Source: Actinocorallia herbida
GTDB taxonomy: Bacteria; Actinomycetota; Actinomycetes; Streptosporangiales; Streptosporangiaceae
Direction: 5' to 3'
Assembly: GCF_003751225.1 (NCBI RefSeq)
Contig: NZ_RJKE01000001.1
Coordinates: 1,116,001 to 1,180,000, forward strand
DNA length: 64,000 bases
The notes beneath the pieces were generated by a model. It worked only from the letters and a program-made list of their open reading frames with translations, did no database searches and was not told the DNA's origin. A program made the position numbers and the translations under genes. Shown here one piece after another: positions 54,469 through 61,750 of this stretch (positions are counted from its first letter, which is position 1; every line of letters begins with the position of its first letter).

Positions 54469-55095
54469 ATGACCAGGATCGCCTTCCATCTCGCCCCCGC
54501 CCTCATGCTCGCCTACGGCGTGGTCCGGCTCGTCGACGGCCTCGACGGACAGCACGGGCCGGGACCCGCCTGGACGGTCGGGCATCTGCTCTTCCTCGGC
54601 TGCCTCCTGCTGTTCGGAGGCGTCATCTCGGGCCTGCACGGCCGCGTCCGGGCCACCGCGGGCGGTCCCGCGCGCCGGGTCACGGCCGGCGTCCTGGCCG
54701 CGGTCTCCGCTTTCGGCCTGGTGACGTTCATCCGCGTCGCGGTCCTCGACATCGTCGTCGGCCTCCAGGCCGCGGACGCCGCCGAGAAGAGCATGCTCGC
54801 CGACCGGTACGGCGACGTCCCCGCGGTGCTTCCCCAGGCCCTCTACGAGATCGGCCCGGTCTTCTTCATGCTCGGCCTGGTCGGCCTGCTCGTCCAGTGC
54901 GCGGTCGTGGCCCCCGGCCGCAGGGCGCCGTCCGCCCTGCGCCCCGCCCTGGTCGCCGCCGGTTTCGTCGCCATCACCCTCGACCTCGACCTCCTCCCGC
55001 TCGGCGCGGCCCTGATCTGGCTCGCCCTCGCCCCGCTCACCGGCGACCGGCACGCGTCCTCGCCGACCCCGGCCGCCGTCGGCGGACCGGCCTGA
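54469..55095 (+). CDS. Multi-pass membrane protein of unknown function
   Basis: This 208-residue protein has about six hydrophobic segments (TRIAFHLAPALMLAYGVVRL, GHLLFLGCLLLFGGVISGL, RVTAGVLAAVSAFGLVTFI, and others) and a short polar tail. It starts at ATG 54469 with GGGAGA upstream; a longer in-frame start at 54349 has atypical codons. It follows the response regulator by 147 bp on the same strand and may be controlled by it. No family is recognised. Confidence 0.7.
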   Translation: MTRIAFHLAPALMLAYGVVRLVDGLDGQHGPGPAWTVGHLLFLGCLLLFGGVISGLHGRVRATAGGPARRVTAGVLAAVSAFGLVTFIRVAVLDIVVGLQAADAAEKSMLADRYGDVPAVLPQALYEIGPVFFMLGLVGLLVQCAVVAPGRRAPSALRPALVAAGFVAITLDLDLLPLGAALIWLALAPLTGDRHASSPTPAAVGGPA

Positions 55096-55114
55096 CCAGA
55101 CCCCTGGCGCGCAC

Positions 55115-55170
55115 CGCCGCCCGGACGACGCCGGAGGCCCGAACCGGGCCTTCGGCTCTTCCGGGCGGCG
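55115..55170. terminator. Nested inverted repeat between convergent genes
   Basis: CGCCGCCCGG (55115-55124) pairs with CCGGGCGGCG (55161-55170). Inside, AGGCCCG pairs with CGGGCCT around a 3-nt loop (55135-55151). The structure lies between the membrane protein gene and convergent rsmE, so it can serve as a terminator in both directions. Confidence 0.6.
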
Positions 55171-55180
55171 ATGCCGGGGC

Positions 55181-55909
55181 CTACCAGCGGCCGGTGCGGG
55201 ACAGGAGGACGGCGGCGGCGGCGACGCCGGCCGTCGAGGTGCGCAGGACGGTCGGGCCGAGCAGGACGGGACGGGCGCCGGAGGCGGTGAAGGCGGTGAG
55301 TTCCTCTGGGCTGATGCCGCCTTCGGGGCCGACGACCAGGACGATCTCCGGGGCGCCCAGGGGGACCCGGCTGAGCGGCTCGGCGGCCTCCTCGTGCAGG
55401 ACCAGGGCCAGGGGCGCGGCCGCCAGGCGGGCGGCGACCCGGGCGGTGGTCTCCAGGTCGGCGACCTCTGGGAAGCGGGCGCGGCGGGACTGCTTGGCGG
55501 CCTCGCGGGCGGCGTTGCGCCAGCGCGCGAGGGACTTCTCGCGGCGTTCCGGACGCCACTGGGTGATCGAGCGGCTGGCCGCCCACGGCACGATCACATC
55601 GACCCCCGCCTCCGTCATCACCTCCACCGCGAGTTCTCCCCGCTCGCCCTTCGGCAGCGCCTGCACCACGGTGATCCGCGGCGTGGGCTCCGGCTCCACC
55701 CTCCGCTCGACCGCCTCCACCTCAAGCCTTTCGCGCCCGACCCCGGCGACGACCCCGCGCACCACGAGCCCCGCACCGTCCGTCAGCACCACCTCCTCGC
55801 CCTCCCGCAACCGCTTCACCGTGGCCGCGTGCCGCCCCTCGGCCCCCTCGACCACGATCCTGCCGTCCGCCAGCACGGCGGACTCCACCACGAAAACCGG
55901 AGCACTCAC
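55181..55909 (-). CDS. rsmE: 16S rRNA m3U1498 methyltransferase RsmE
   Basis: This 242-residue SPOUT methyltransferase has an N-terminal PUA-like domain (RHAATVKRLREGEEVVLTDG) and the knotted SAM-binding C-terminus with VGPEGGISPEEL and LGPTVLRTSTA. It methylates U1498 of 16S rRNA. In many actinobacteria rsmE follows dnaJ directly. Here the two-component pair and a membrane protein lie between them and rsmE is on the opposite strand. Confidence 0.95.
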   Translation of the reverse strand: MSAPVFVVESAVLADGRIVVEGAEGRHAATVKRLREGEEVVLTDGAGLVVRGVVAGVGRERLEVEAVERRVEPEPTPRITVVQALPKGERGELAVEVMTEAGVDVIVPWAASRSITQWRPERREKSLARWRNAAREAAKQSRRARFPEVADLETTARVAARLAAAPLALVLHEEAAEPLSRVPLGAPEIVLVVGPEGGISPEELTAFTASGARPVLLGPTVLRTSTAGVAAAAVLLSRTGRW

Positions 55910-56008
55910 CCCTCCATCCTCGCAGGGTGGGAAGGGGCGGGGCGCGCCCCGGCCAGAACCCGGGTGGCCGGGGCGGCTCCTTGCCCGGAACCGGGGGTCG
56001 GGTGAGGC

Positions 56009-56680
56009 TCAGGTGGGGGTGGGGTCCGGGGAGGGGTCGGTGGGGGCCGGGGTGGGGGTGGCGGGAGCGGAAGGGGTGGCCGACTCCGGCTGGGGCGAGG
56101 CCGGGAGGGAGGGGGTCCCGGTCTCGGTGGGGGCGGGCTGCTGGCTGGCGGGGGGCTGGTCAGGGGGGTCGGCGGGCACCGACGGCGAGGGGTCGGGCGC
56201 GGTGGAAGGAAACGGGGCCGTCGCGGGAGGGCAGGGCGTGAGCGTGGGCGACGGGGTGGGTTCGGTCGTCGTGGGAGACGGGGAAGCGGCCGATGGGGTG
56301 GGGGTGACGGTCGGCGGAAGACAGGTGGGCTGGACCCCGTCGAACGGGGTGGCCAGGCCGTCGGGGCCGATGACGGATCCGCCGGGCGCCTGCTCGGAAG
56401 GGCCGGGCGCGGTCTTCGGCTCCTGCTTGGGCACCGACTCGCCACCGGGGGAGATGAAGCGGTGGTAGGCGGCGGGGGTGGCGGTGATCGCGACGGTGCC
56501 GGTGGTCAGGGCCGCGGCGGCGGCGAGCAGCAGGCTCTTCCAGCTCGGCCGGGGGAACGGGCGGCGGACCGAGGTCCGCTCGCGGATCAGGCCCAGTCCT
56601 TCGGGGGACGGCATGACCTGGTCCGCCTCGGCGCGCAGGGCGCGGCGGAGCATGTCGGCGTAAGGGTCGCCGGGGGTCAT
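56009..56680 (-). CDS. Membrane protein with Pro/Thr/Ser-rich extracellular tail (sigma-factor partner)
   Basis: This 223-residue protein has a short cytoplasmic part (MTPGDPYADMLRRALRAEADQV), one membrane helix (SLLLAAAAALTTGTVAITA, about residues 50-68), and an extracellular region ending in about 110 residues of PTPSP/TPTP low complexity. Its start overlaps the stop codon of the sigma factor (ATGA), so the two are coupled. The position and topology suit an anti-sigma factor, although no zinc-binding anti-sigma motif (HxxxCxxC) is present. The C-terminal tail may span the cell wall. Confidence 0.75.
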   Translation of the reverse strand: MTPGDPYADMLRRALRAEADQVMPSPEGLGLIRERTSVRRPFPRPSWKSLLLAAAAALTTGTVAITATPAAYHRFISPGGESVPKQEPKTAPGPSEQAPGGSVIGPDGLATPFDGVQPTCLPPTVTPTPSAASPSPTTTEPTPSPTLTPCPPATAPFPSTAPDPSPSVPADPPDQPPASQQPAPTETGTPSLPASPQPESATPSAPATPTPAPTDPSPDPTPT

Positions 56681-57255
56681 GAGGGCTCCAGGGCGTTGCG
56701 GAGCGCGGCCATGCCGCGCGCCGTGTGGCTCTTCACCGCGCCGCGGCTGATGCCCATGGCGGCGGCGATCTCGGCTTCGGAAAGGTCGGCGTAGTAGCGC
56801 AGCACCAGGGCTTCGCGCTGCCGGGGCGGGAGCCCGTGCAGCGCGCGCACGACGGCGTCGCGCTCCAGTTGAATGATGGCCCCGTGCTCGGCGCTCTGCA
56901 CGTCGGGCAGGCCCTTGGGGGCGTACTTCTCGACGACGGCGCGGTGCCGCAGCACCGAGCGGGCGCGGTTGACCACCGACTGCCGGAGGTAGGCCAGCGC
57001 CTTGCCGGGGTCGCGCAGCCGCCGCCAGGACCCGTGCATCGCCACGAACGCGTCCTGGACGACCTCTTCGGCCGTGGCCACGTCGCGCACCAGCAGCGCG
57101 GCGAGCCGGACCAGGGAGCGGTACTCGGCCCCGTACAGGGCGGTCACGGCTTGGTCGGCGTCCCACGCGGCCGCCACTCCGGGGGGTGGAGCCAGGAGGG
57201 TCTCGGTCACATCAGTGGGACGCCCACCCTCGTCGTCCGGTTTACCAAACCGCAT
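56677..57255 (-). CDS. ECF sigma factor (SigE/SigM-like)
   Basis: This 192-residue sigma-70 family protein has region 2 (YRSLVRLAALLVRDVATAEEVVQDAFVAMH) and region 4 (LPPRQREALVLRYYADLSEAEIAAAMGISRGAVKSHTARGMAALR). It is an actinobacterial SigE-family type without a long extension. It is probably controlled by the membrane protein encoded just downstream. It is divergent from the HIT gene; no promoter could be identified with confidence. Confidence 0.92.
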   Translation of the reverse strand: MRFGKPDDEGGRPTDVTETLLAPPPGVAAAWDADQAVTALYGAEYRSLVRLAALLVRDVATAEEVVQDAFVAMHGSWRRLRDPGKALAYLRQSVVNRARSVLRHRAVVEKYAPKGLPDVQSAEHGAIIQLERDAVVRALHGLPPRQREALVLRYYADLSEAEIAAAMGISRGAVKSHTARGMAALRNALEPS

Positions 57256-57384
57256 TCAGCCGTCCAGCCGCATCGGGGGTACGCCGCCAAGTGCCACCAT
57301 AACCAGACGAAGCCACGCCGTGCCGTGCAAGTTGCGTATCCCGCAGTCGATAGCATGCCGCTCGAACGTGAGGACGGAGGCCCC

Positions 57385-57723
57385 GTGGACTGTCTTTTCT
57401 GCAAGATCATTTCGGGTGAGGTGCCCGCGCAGGTGGTCCGGGAGACCGAGCAGACGCTCGCCTTCCGCGACATCAACCCCCAGGCGCCGGTGCACGTGCT
57501 GGTGATCCCGAAGCTGCACGTGCCCGATTTCGCCTCGCTGGCCGAGCACCCCGAGGCGCTCGCGGCGCTGGCCGCGGAGGCGGCGAAGGTCGCCGACGCC
57601 GAGGGCGTCGCGAAGTCCGGCTACCGGGTGGTGTTCAACACCGGTTCGGGCGCCGGCCAGACCGTGTTCCACGCGCACGCCCACGTGCTGGGCGGCCGCG
57701 GGCTGAACTGGCCTCCCGGATAG
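57385..57723 (+). CDS. HIT family (HINT-like) nucleotide-binding protein
   Basis: This 112-residue histidine-triad protein starts at GTG 57385: VDCLFCKIISGEVPAQ. The zinc-type CxxC lies at the N-terminus and the catalytic HAHAH (His96, 98, 100) near the C-terminus. It hydrolyses nucleoside phosphoramidates. CGGAGG ends 4 nt before the GTG, which decides this start against the ATG at 57355. phoH follows 121 bp later. Confidence 0.95.
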   Translation: MDCLFCKIISGEVPAQVVRETEQTLAFRDINPQAPVHVLVIPKLHVPDFASLAEHPEALAALAAEAAKVADAEGVAKSGYRVVFNTGSGAGQTVFHAHAHVLGGRGLNWPPG

Positions 57724-57844
57724 CCCGGATCGTGCGGATGACCAGCGTGAACGCGGTGCGTCCGGCGGAAATGGGCGCGCGCCGGGCGGCCCCCGGTCGG
57801 TACCATGGTCGACAAGACCGGAAACCACGCAGCAGAGGGGTTCA

Positions 57845-58906
57845 GTGGCCGCCCGCGGCCGGCAGATGACCGAATCAAAGAGTTCCCGAGGCGGCACGCC
57901 CGCCAAGACCGGGGCGCGCGCCCAGATGAAGATCGTCGTCCCCGACGACCTGCCCATGGTCGCGCTGCTCGGCTCGGGCGACGAACTGCTCGCGGCCGTG
58001 GAGAAGGCCTTCGACAGCGACATCCATGTCCGGGGCAACGAGATCACCGTGACCGGCGGCTCGGAGCCGGAGCTGGTGGCCGAGCTGTTCGCCTCCCTGG
58101 TGGAGCTGCTCGGCAAGGGCACCGTGCTCACGCCCGACGTGGTCGAGCGCAGCCTGTCGATGCTGCGCCACTCCGGCCGCCCCGCGGACGTGCTGAGCCA
58201 CGACATCCTCTCCTCGCGCGGCAGGACGATCCGCCCCAAGACCGTCAACCAGAAGCGCTACGTCGACGCGATCGACCGGCACACCGTCGTCTTCGGCATC
58301 GGGCCCGCGGGCACCGGCAAGACGTACCTGGCCATGGCCAAGGCGGTGAAGGCGCTCCAGGAGAAGCAGGTCAACCGCATCATCCTGACGCGTCCCGCGG
58401 TCGAGGCGGGCGAGCGGCTGGGCTTCCTGCCCGGCACCCTGTACGAGAAGATCGACCCGTACCTGCGCCCGCTGTACGACGCGCTGCACGACATGATCGA
58501 CCCGGCCTCGATCCCGCAGCTCATGCAGGCCGGGACGATCGAGGTCGCCCCGCTGGCCTACATGCGCGGCCGGACCCTGAACGACTCCTTCATCATCCTG
58601 GACGAGGCGCAGAACACCTCGCCGGAGCAGATGAAGATGTTCCTGACCCGGCTCGGCTTCGGCTCCAAGATCGTGGTGACGGGCGACGTCACCCAGGTGG
58701 ACCTGCCGTCCGGCGCGCGCAGCGGCCTCGCGGTCGTCCAGGACATCCTGGAGGGCATCGATGACATCTACTTCTGCCGCCTTTCCAGCGGCGACGTGGT
58801 CCGGCACCGGCTGGTCACGGACATCGTCGACGCGTACGAGCGGTTCGACGCGGCCGAGGAGTCGGTCGCGGGCCGTCCGCAGCGCCGGGAGCGGGGACGC
58901 CGATGA
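57845..58906 (+). CDS. phoH: PhoH-like ATPase
   Basis: This 353-residue protein has an N-terminal KH-like region and a PhoH ATPase domain with Walker A GIGPAGTGKTYLA, RPAVEAGERLGFLPG, and Walker B FIILDEAQNTSPEQMK. PhoH proteins of this type lie next to ybeY and are linked to RNA metabolism. It starts at GTG 57845 after AGAGGGG; an ATG at 57866 is also possible. It overlaps ybeY by 4 nt. Confidence 0.95.
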   Translation: MAARGRQMTESKSSRGGTPAKTGARAQMKIVVPDDLPMVALLGSGDELLAAVEKAFDSDIHVRGNEITVTGGSEPELVAELFASLVELLGKGTVLTPDVVERSLSMLRHSGRPADVLSHDILSSRGRTIRPKTVNQKRYVDAIDRHTVVFGIGPAGTGKTYLAMAKAVKALQEKQVNRIILTRPAVEAGERLGFLPGTLYEKIDPYLRPLYDALHDMIDPASIPQLMQAGTIEVAPLAYMRGRTLNDSFIILDEAQNTSPEQMKMFLTRLGFGSKIVVTGDVTQVDLPSGARSGLAVVQDILEGIDDIYFCRLSSGDVVRHRLVTDIVDAYERFDAAEESVAGRPQRRERGRR

Positions 58907-59370
58907 GCATCGAGGTGCTGAACGAGTCGTCGGCCACGGCCGACGAGGTGGCGCTGGTGGCGCTGGCCAGGCACGTCCTGGACGCCATGCGCATCCATCC
59001 GCAGGCGGAGCTGTCGATCCTCATGGTCGACGAGCCCGCGATGCACGAGCTCAACCAGAAGTGGATGGGCGAGGACAAGCCGACCGACGTCCTGGCCTTC
59101 CCGATGGACGAGCTGAGGCCCGGCCATCTGTCGGGCGGCAGCGAGGACGGCACGGCCGATCCGGGGTTGCTGGGCGACGTGGTGCTGTGCCCGGCGGTCG
59201 CCGAGCGCCAGGCCAAGGCGGCCGGCCACTCCACCCAGGACGAGATGGAGCTGCTGTGCGCGCACGGCATCCTGCATCTGCTGGGCTATGACCACGCCGA
59301 ACCCGAGGAGCACGCCGAGATGTTCGGCCTCCAGGGCAAGCTGCTGGCGAGCTGGCGGGAGTCGCGCTGA
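58903..59370 (+). CDS. ybeY: Endoribonuclease YbeY
   Basis: This 155-residue single-strand endoribonuclease, involved in 16S rRNA 3' maturation and ribosome quality control, has the zinc site HGILHLLGYDH (His121, 125, 131). NQKWMGEDKPTDVLAFP is the conserved N-terminal element. It overlaps phoH by 4 nt. Confidence 0.96.
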   Translation: MSIEVLNESSATADEVALVALARHVLDAMRIHPQAELSILMVDEPAMHELNQKWMGEDKPTDVLAFPMDELRPGHLSGGSEDGTADPGLLGDVVLCPAVAERQAKAAGHSTQDEMELLCAHGILHLLGYDHAEPEEHAEMFGLQGKLLASWRESR

Positions 59371-59384
59371 ACGTCCAGCTGTGG

Positions 59385-60626
59385 ATGATCACCCTCAGCG
59401 TGCTGCTGGTGGTCTTCGCGGGGCTGTTCGCGAGTGCGGAGACGGCGCTGTCCCGGGTCTCCCGGGTGCGGGTCACCGAGCTGGACTCGGCGAAGCTGTC
59501 GGCCGTGGTGGCCGATCCTGCCCCTTATGTCAGTCTGCTCCTGCTGCTGCGGACGTCGTGCGAGCTGACGGCCACGGTGATCGTGGCCGACCTGTGCATC
59601 GGCTGGCTCGACGAGACCTGGCGTGCCTACGCCGCGGCCGCGCTGATCATGATCCTGGTGAGTTTCACCCTCGTCGGCGTCGGCCCGCGCACCCTGGCCA
59701 TCCAGCACGCCGACCGGGTCGCGCTGGCCGGCGCGGTGATCATCCACCCGGTGGCCAGGGTGCTCGGCCCGCTGGTGCGGCTGCTCATCCTGCTCGGCAA
59801 CGCCCTCACCCCCGGCAAGGGCTTCCGCGAGGGCCCGTTCGCCACCGAGGCGGAGCTGCGCGACCTCGTCGACCTCGCCGAGCAGCGCAGCCTCATCGAG
59901 CCGGACGAGCGCGAGATGATCCACTCGGTGTTCGAGCTGGGCGACACGGTGGTGCGCGAGGTGATGGTGCCGCGCACCGACATCGTGTTCATCGAGCGGG
60001 AGAAGACGCTGCGGCAGGTGCTGTCGCTGTCCCTGCGCTCGGGTTTCTCGCGCATCCCGGTGACCGGCGAGAACGAGGACGACGTCGTGGGCGTCGCGTA
60101 CCTCAAGGACGTCATCCGCCGCCTGCACGAGTCGGGCGAGAACGCCTCGGCCGAGCGCGTCTCCACGCTGATGCGCGAGCCCGCGTTCGTCCCCGACTCC
60201 AAGCCCATCGACGACCTCCTGCGCGAGATGCAGGCCGAGCACACCCACGTCGCGGTCGTCATCGACGAGTACGGCGGCACCGCGGGCCTGGTCACGATCG
60301 AGGACATCCTCGAGGAGATCGTCGGGGAGATCGCCGACGAGTACGACAACGAGGCCCCCCGGGTGGAGCACCTGGACGGCGGGTCGGTCCGGGTGACCGC
60401 GCGGATGGGCGTGGAGGAACTCGCGGAGCTGACCGGCGCCCCCATCGAGGAGGAGGACGTCGAGACCGTCGGCGGCCTGCTCGCGCACGCGCTCGGCAGG
60501 GTCGCGATCGCCGGGTCGACCGCCGAGGTGGCGGGGCTGCGGCTGACCGCGGAGAGCCTCGCGGGGCGGCGCAACCGCATCTCCACGGTCCTCGTCGAGC
60601 GCCTGGCGCCGCCCCCCGAGGATTGA
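59385..60626 (+). CDS. CNNM/HlyC-CorC family transporter (DUF21 + CBS)
   Basis: This 413-residue protein has a DUF21 membrane domain (residues 1-165, starting ITLSVLLVVFAGLFASAETALSRV), two CBS domains (VMVPRTDIVFIE and MREPAFVPDSKPIDDLLREM) and a CorC_HlyC domain (GGSVRVTARMGVEEL). Relatives export or regulate Mg2+/Co2+. It starts 15 nt after ybeY and belongs to the phoH-ybeY operon, as is common in actinobacteria. era, the usual next gene, is absent from the window. Confidence 0.93.
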   Translation: MITLSVLLVVFAGLFASAETALSRVSRVRVTELDSAKLSAVVADPAPYVSLLLLLRTSCELTATVIVADLCIGWLDETWRAYAAAALIMILVSFTLVGVGPRTLAIQHADRVALAGAVIIHPVARVLGPLVRLLILLGNALTPGKGFREGPFATEAELRDLVDLAEQRSLIEPDEREMIHSVFELGDTVVREVMVPRTDIVFIEREKTLRQVLSLSLRSGFSRIPVTGENEDDVVGVAYLKDVIRRLHESGENASAERVSTLMREPAFVPDSKPIDDLLREMQAEHTHVAVVIDEYGGTAGLVTIEDILEEIVGEIADEYDNEAPRVEHLDGGSVRVTARMGVEELAELTGAPIEEEDVETVGGLLAHALGRVAIAGSTAEVAGLRLTAESLAGRRNRISTVLVERLAPPPED

Positions 60627-60686
60627 CGCGCCGGACCTCCGGGAACGCTTCCGCTCGCCGTCGGGAGAATTTCGGGGGGATATCCC

Positions 60687-61340
60687 ATGGGTCGGTTCGC
60701 TTGCCTTGCCGTGTGCGCGGTCACGGCGCTCTGCGCCGCGGGGTGCGGGACGCGGACGGCGGCGCCGGTGCGCGCGGCGGCGCCGATGCCCGCGCTGCTG
60801 ACGGCCGCGGACCTGCCCGCCGGGTACCTGCCCGCCGCGGCCCATGACGTGTTCGGCGGGATCGCGCCGCTCGACCGTGACTGCGCCGCGCTGCTCGGTC
60901 TCGCCGACGGCCGCGGTCTGCGCCCGTCCGCGCCCGCCGACGTAGCGGTCTTCTACCAGCTGAGTCCCGGCGCGACGCTGGCCCAGCGGGTCGTGCGCCT
61001 CGGCGACCGGGACGCGGTCCGGGCCGTCGCCGGCGCGCGGCGGCTCATCGAGGGGTGCGCGGAGATCGAGGCGCCCGCGGGCGAGGGCATGCTCGGCCTG
61101 CGCCGCGTGGAGCTCGCCGTCCCCCGGCTGAACGACGCCGACACCGCTGCCGCCGCCTACCGGGAGGAGGCCGCCGACGGCGCCCGGATGACGTACGAGC
61201 TGGTCGCGCACCGTGTCGGGGGCGTCCTGCTGCTGGTGGCGGGGCCCGCGATGCTGCGCGAGGGCCAGAGCGGCCCGGTGGCCCACGCGGCGGAGGTGGC
61301 GGCGGCCCGGTTGGCGCGAACCACTAAAGTGAGCCCGTGA
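60687..61340 (+). CDS. Lipoprotein of unknown function
   Basis: This 217-residue precursor has the lipobox LCAAGC (about residues 16-21) and a short Ala/Pro linker. A compact domain follows, beginning LLTAADLPAGYLP, a pattern found in several actinobacterial sensor-like lipoproteins and PknH-like extracellular domains. Two further cysteines (DCAALL and IEGCAEI) may form a disulfide. GGGGGA precedes the ATG. It overlaps the next gene by 4 nt (GTGA). Confidence 0.8.
   Translation: MGRFACLAVCAVTALCAAGCGTRTAAPVRAAAPMPALLTAADLPAGYLPAAAHDVFGGIAPLDRDCAALLGLADGRGLRPSAPADVAVFYQLSPGATLAQRVVRLGDRDAVRAVAGARRLIEGCAEIEAPAGEGMLGLRRVELAVPRLNDADTAAAAYREEAADGARMTYELVAHRVGGVLLLVAGPAMLREGQSGPVAHAAEVAAARLARTTKVSP
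61325..61330 (+). promoter_or_regulatory. -10-like hexamer of a leaderless transcript
   Basis: TAAAGT ends exactly 6 nt before the GTG at 61337. It lies within the 3' end of the lipoprotein gene. No Shine-Dalgarno sequence precedes the GTG. Confidence 0.45.
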
Positions 61341-61651
61341 ATCCCGAGGACGAGAAGCTCATCAAGCTCGCACGCGCCACCCGCGCCCGCAACGGCGCCG
61401 AGGAAGGCGCCGCGGTCCGCGACGAGACCGGCCGCACCTACACCGCGTCGACCGTCGCCCTGCCCAGCCTGGCCCTGACCGCGCTGCAGACCGCCGTCGC
61501 GATGGCCGTCGCGAGCGGCGCCGAGTCGCTGGAGGCCGCGGTGGTCGTGACCCCCGCGGGCTCCCCCGACATCGCCGCGGTCCGCGACCTCGCCCAGGAC
61601 GCCCCCGTCCTCGTCTGCGCCCTCGACGGATCGGTCCGCGAGACCCTCTGA
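61337..61651 (+). CDS. Cytidine deaminase-like protein lacking catalytic residues
   Basis: This 104-residue protein follows the cytidine-deaminase fold (ETGRTYTASTVALPSLALTALQTAVAMAVASG, then LEAAVVVTP). The zinc-binding and catalytic C/HAE and PCxxC motifs are missing: the first site reads LTALQ. Proteins like this next to the CBS/era region in actinobacteria are often annotated as cytidine deaminase but should be inactive. It starts at GTG 61337, overlapping the lipoprotein stop codon. Confidence 0.75.
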   Translation: MNPEDEKLIKLARATRARNGAEEGAAVRDETGRTYTASTVALPSLALTALQTAVAMAVASGAESLEAAVVVTPAGSPDIAAVRDLAQDAPVLVCALDGSVRETL

Positions 61652-61750
61652 CGGCCTCGCGAGCGCCGTTCGCAAGTGCGGGCCAAACGACGCGCAAGCC
61701 CCTTCTCGCACAGTGGTCCCCGATGAGGATCACCAGAGAAGGGGACCGGG

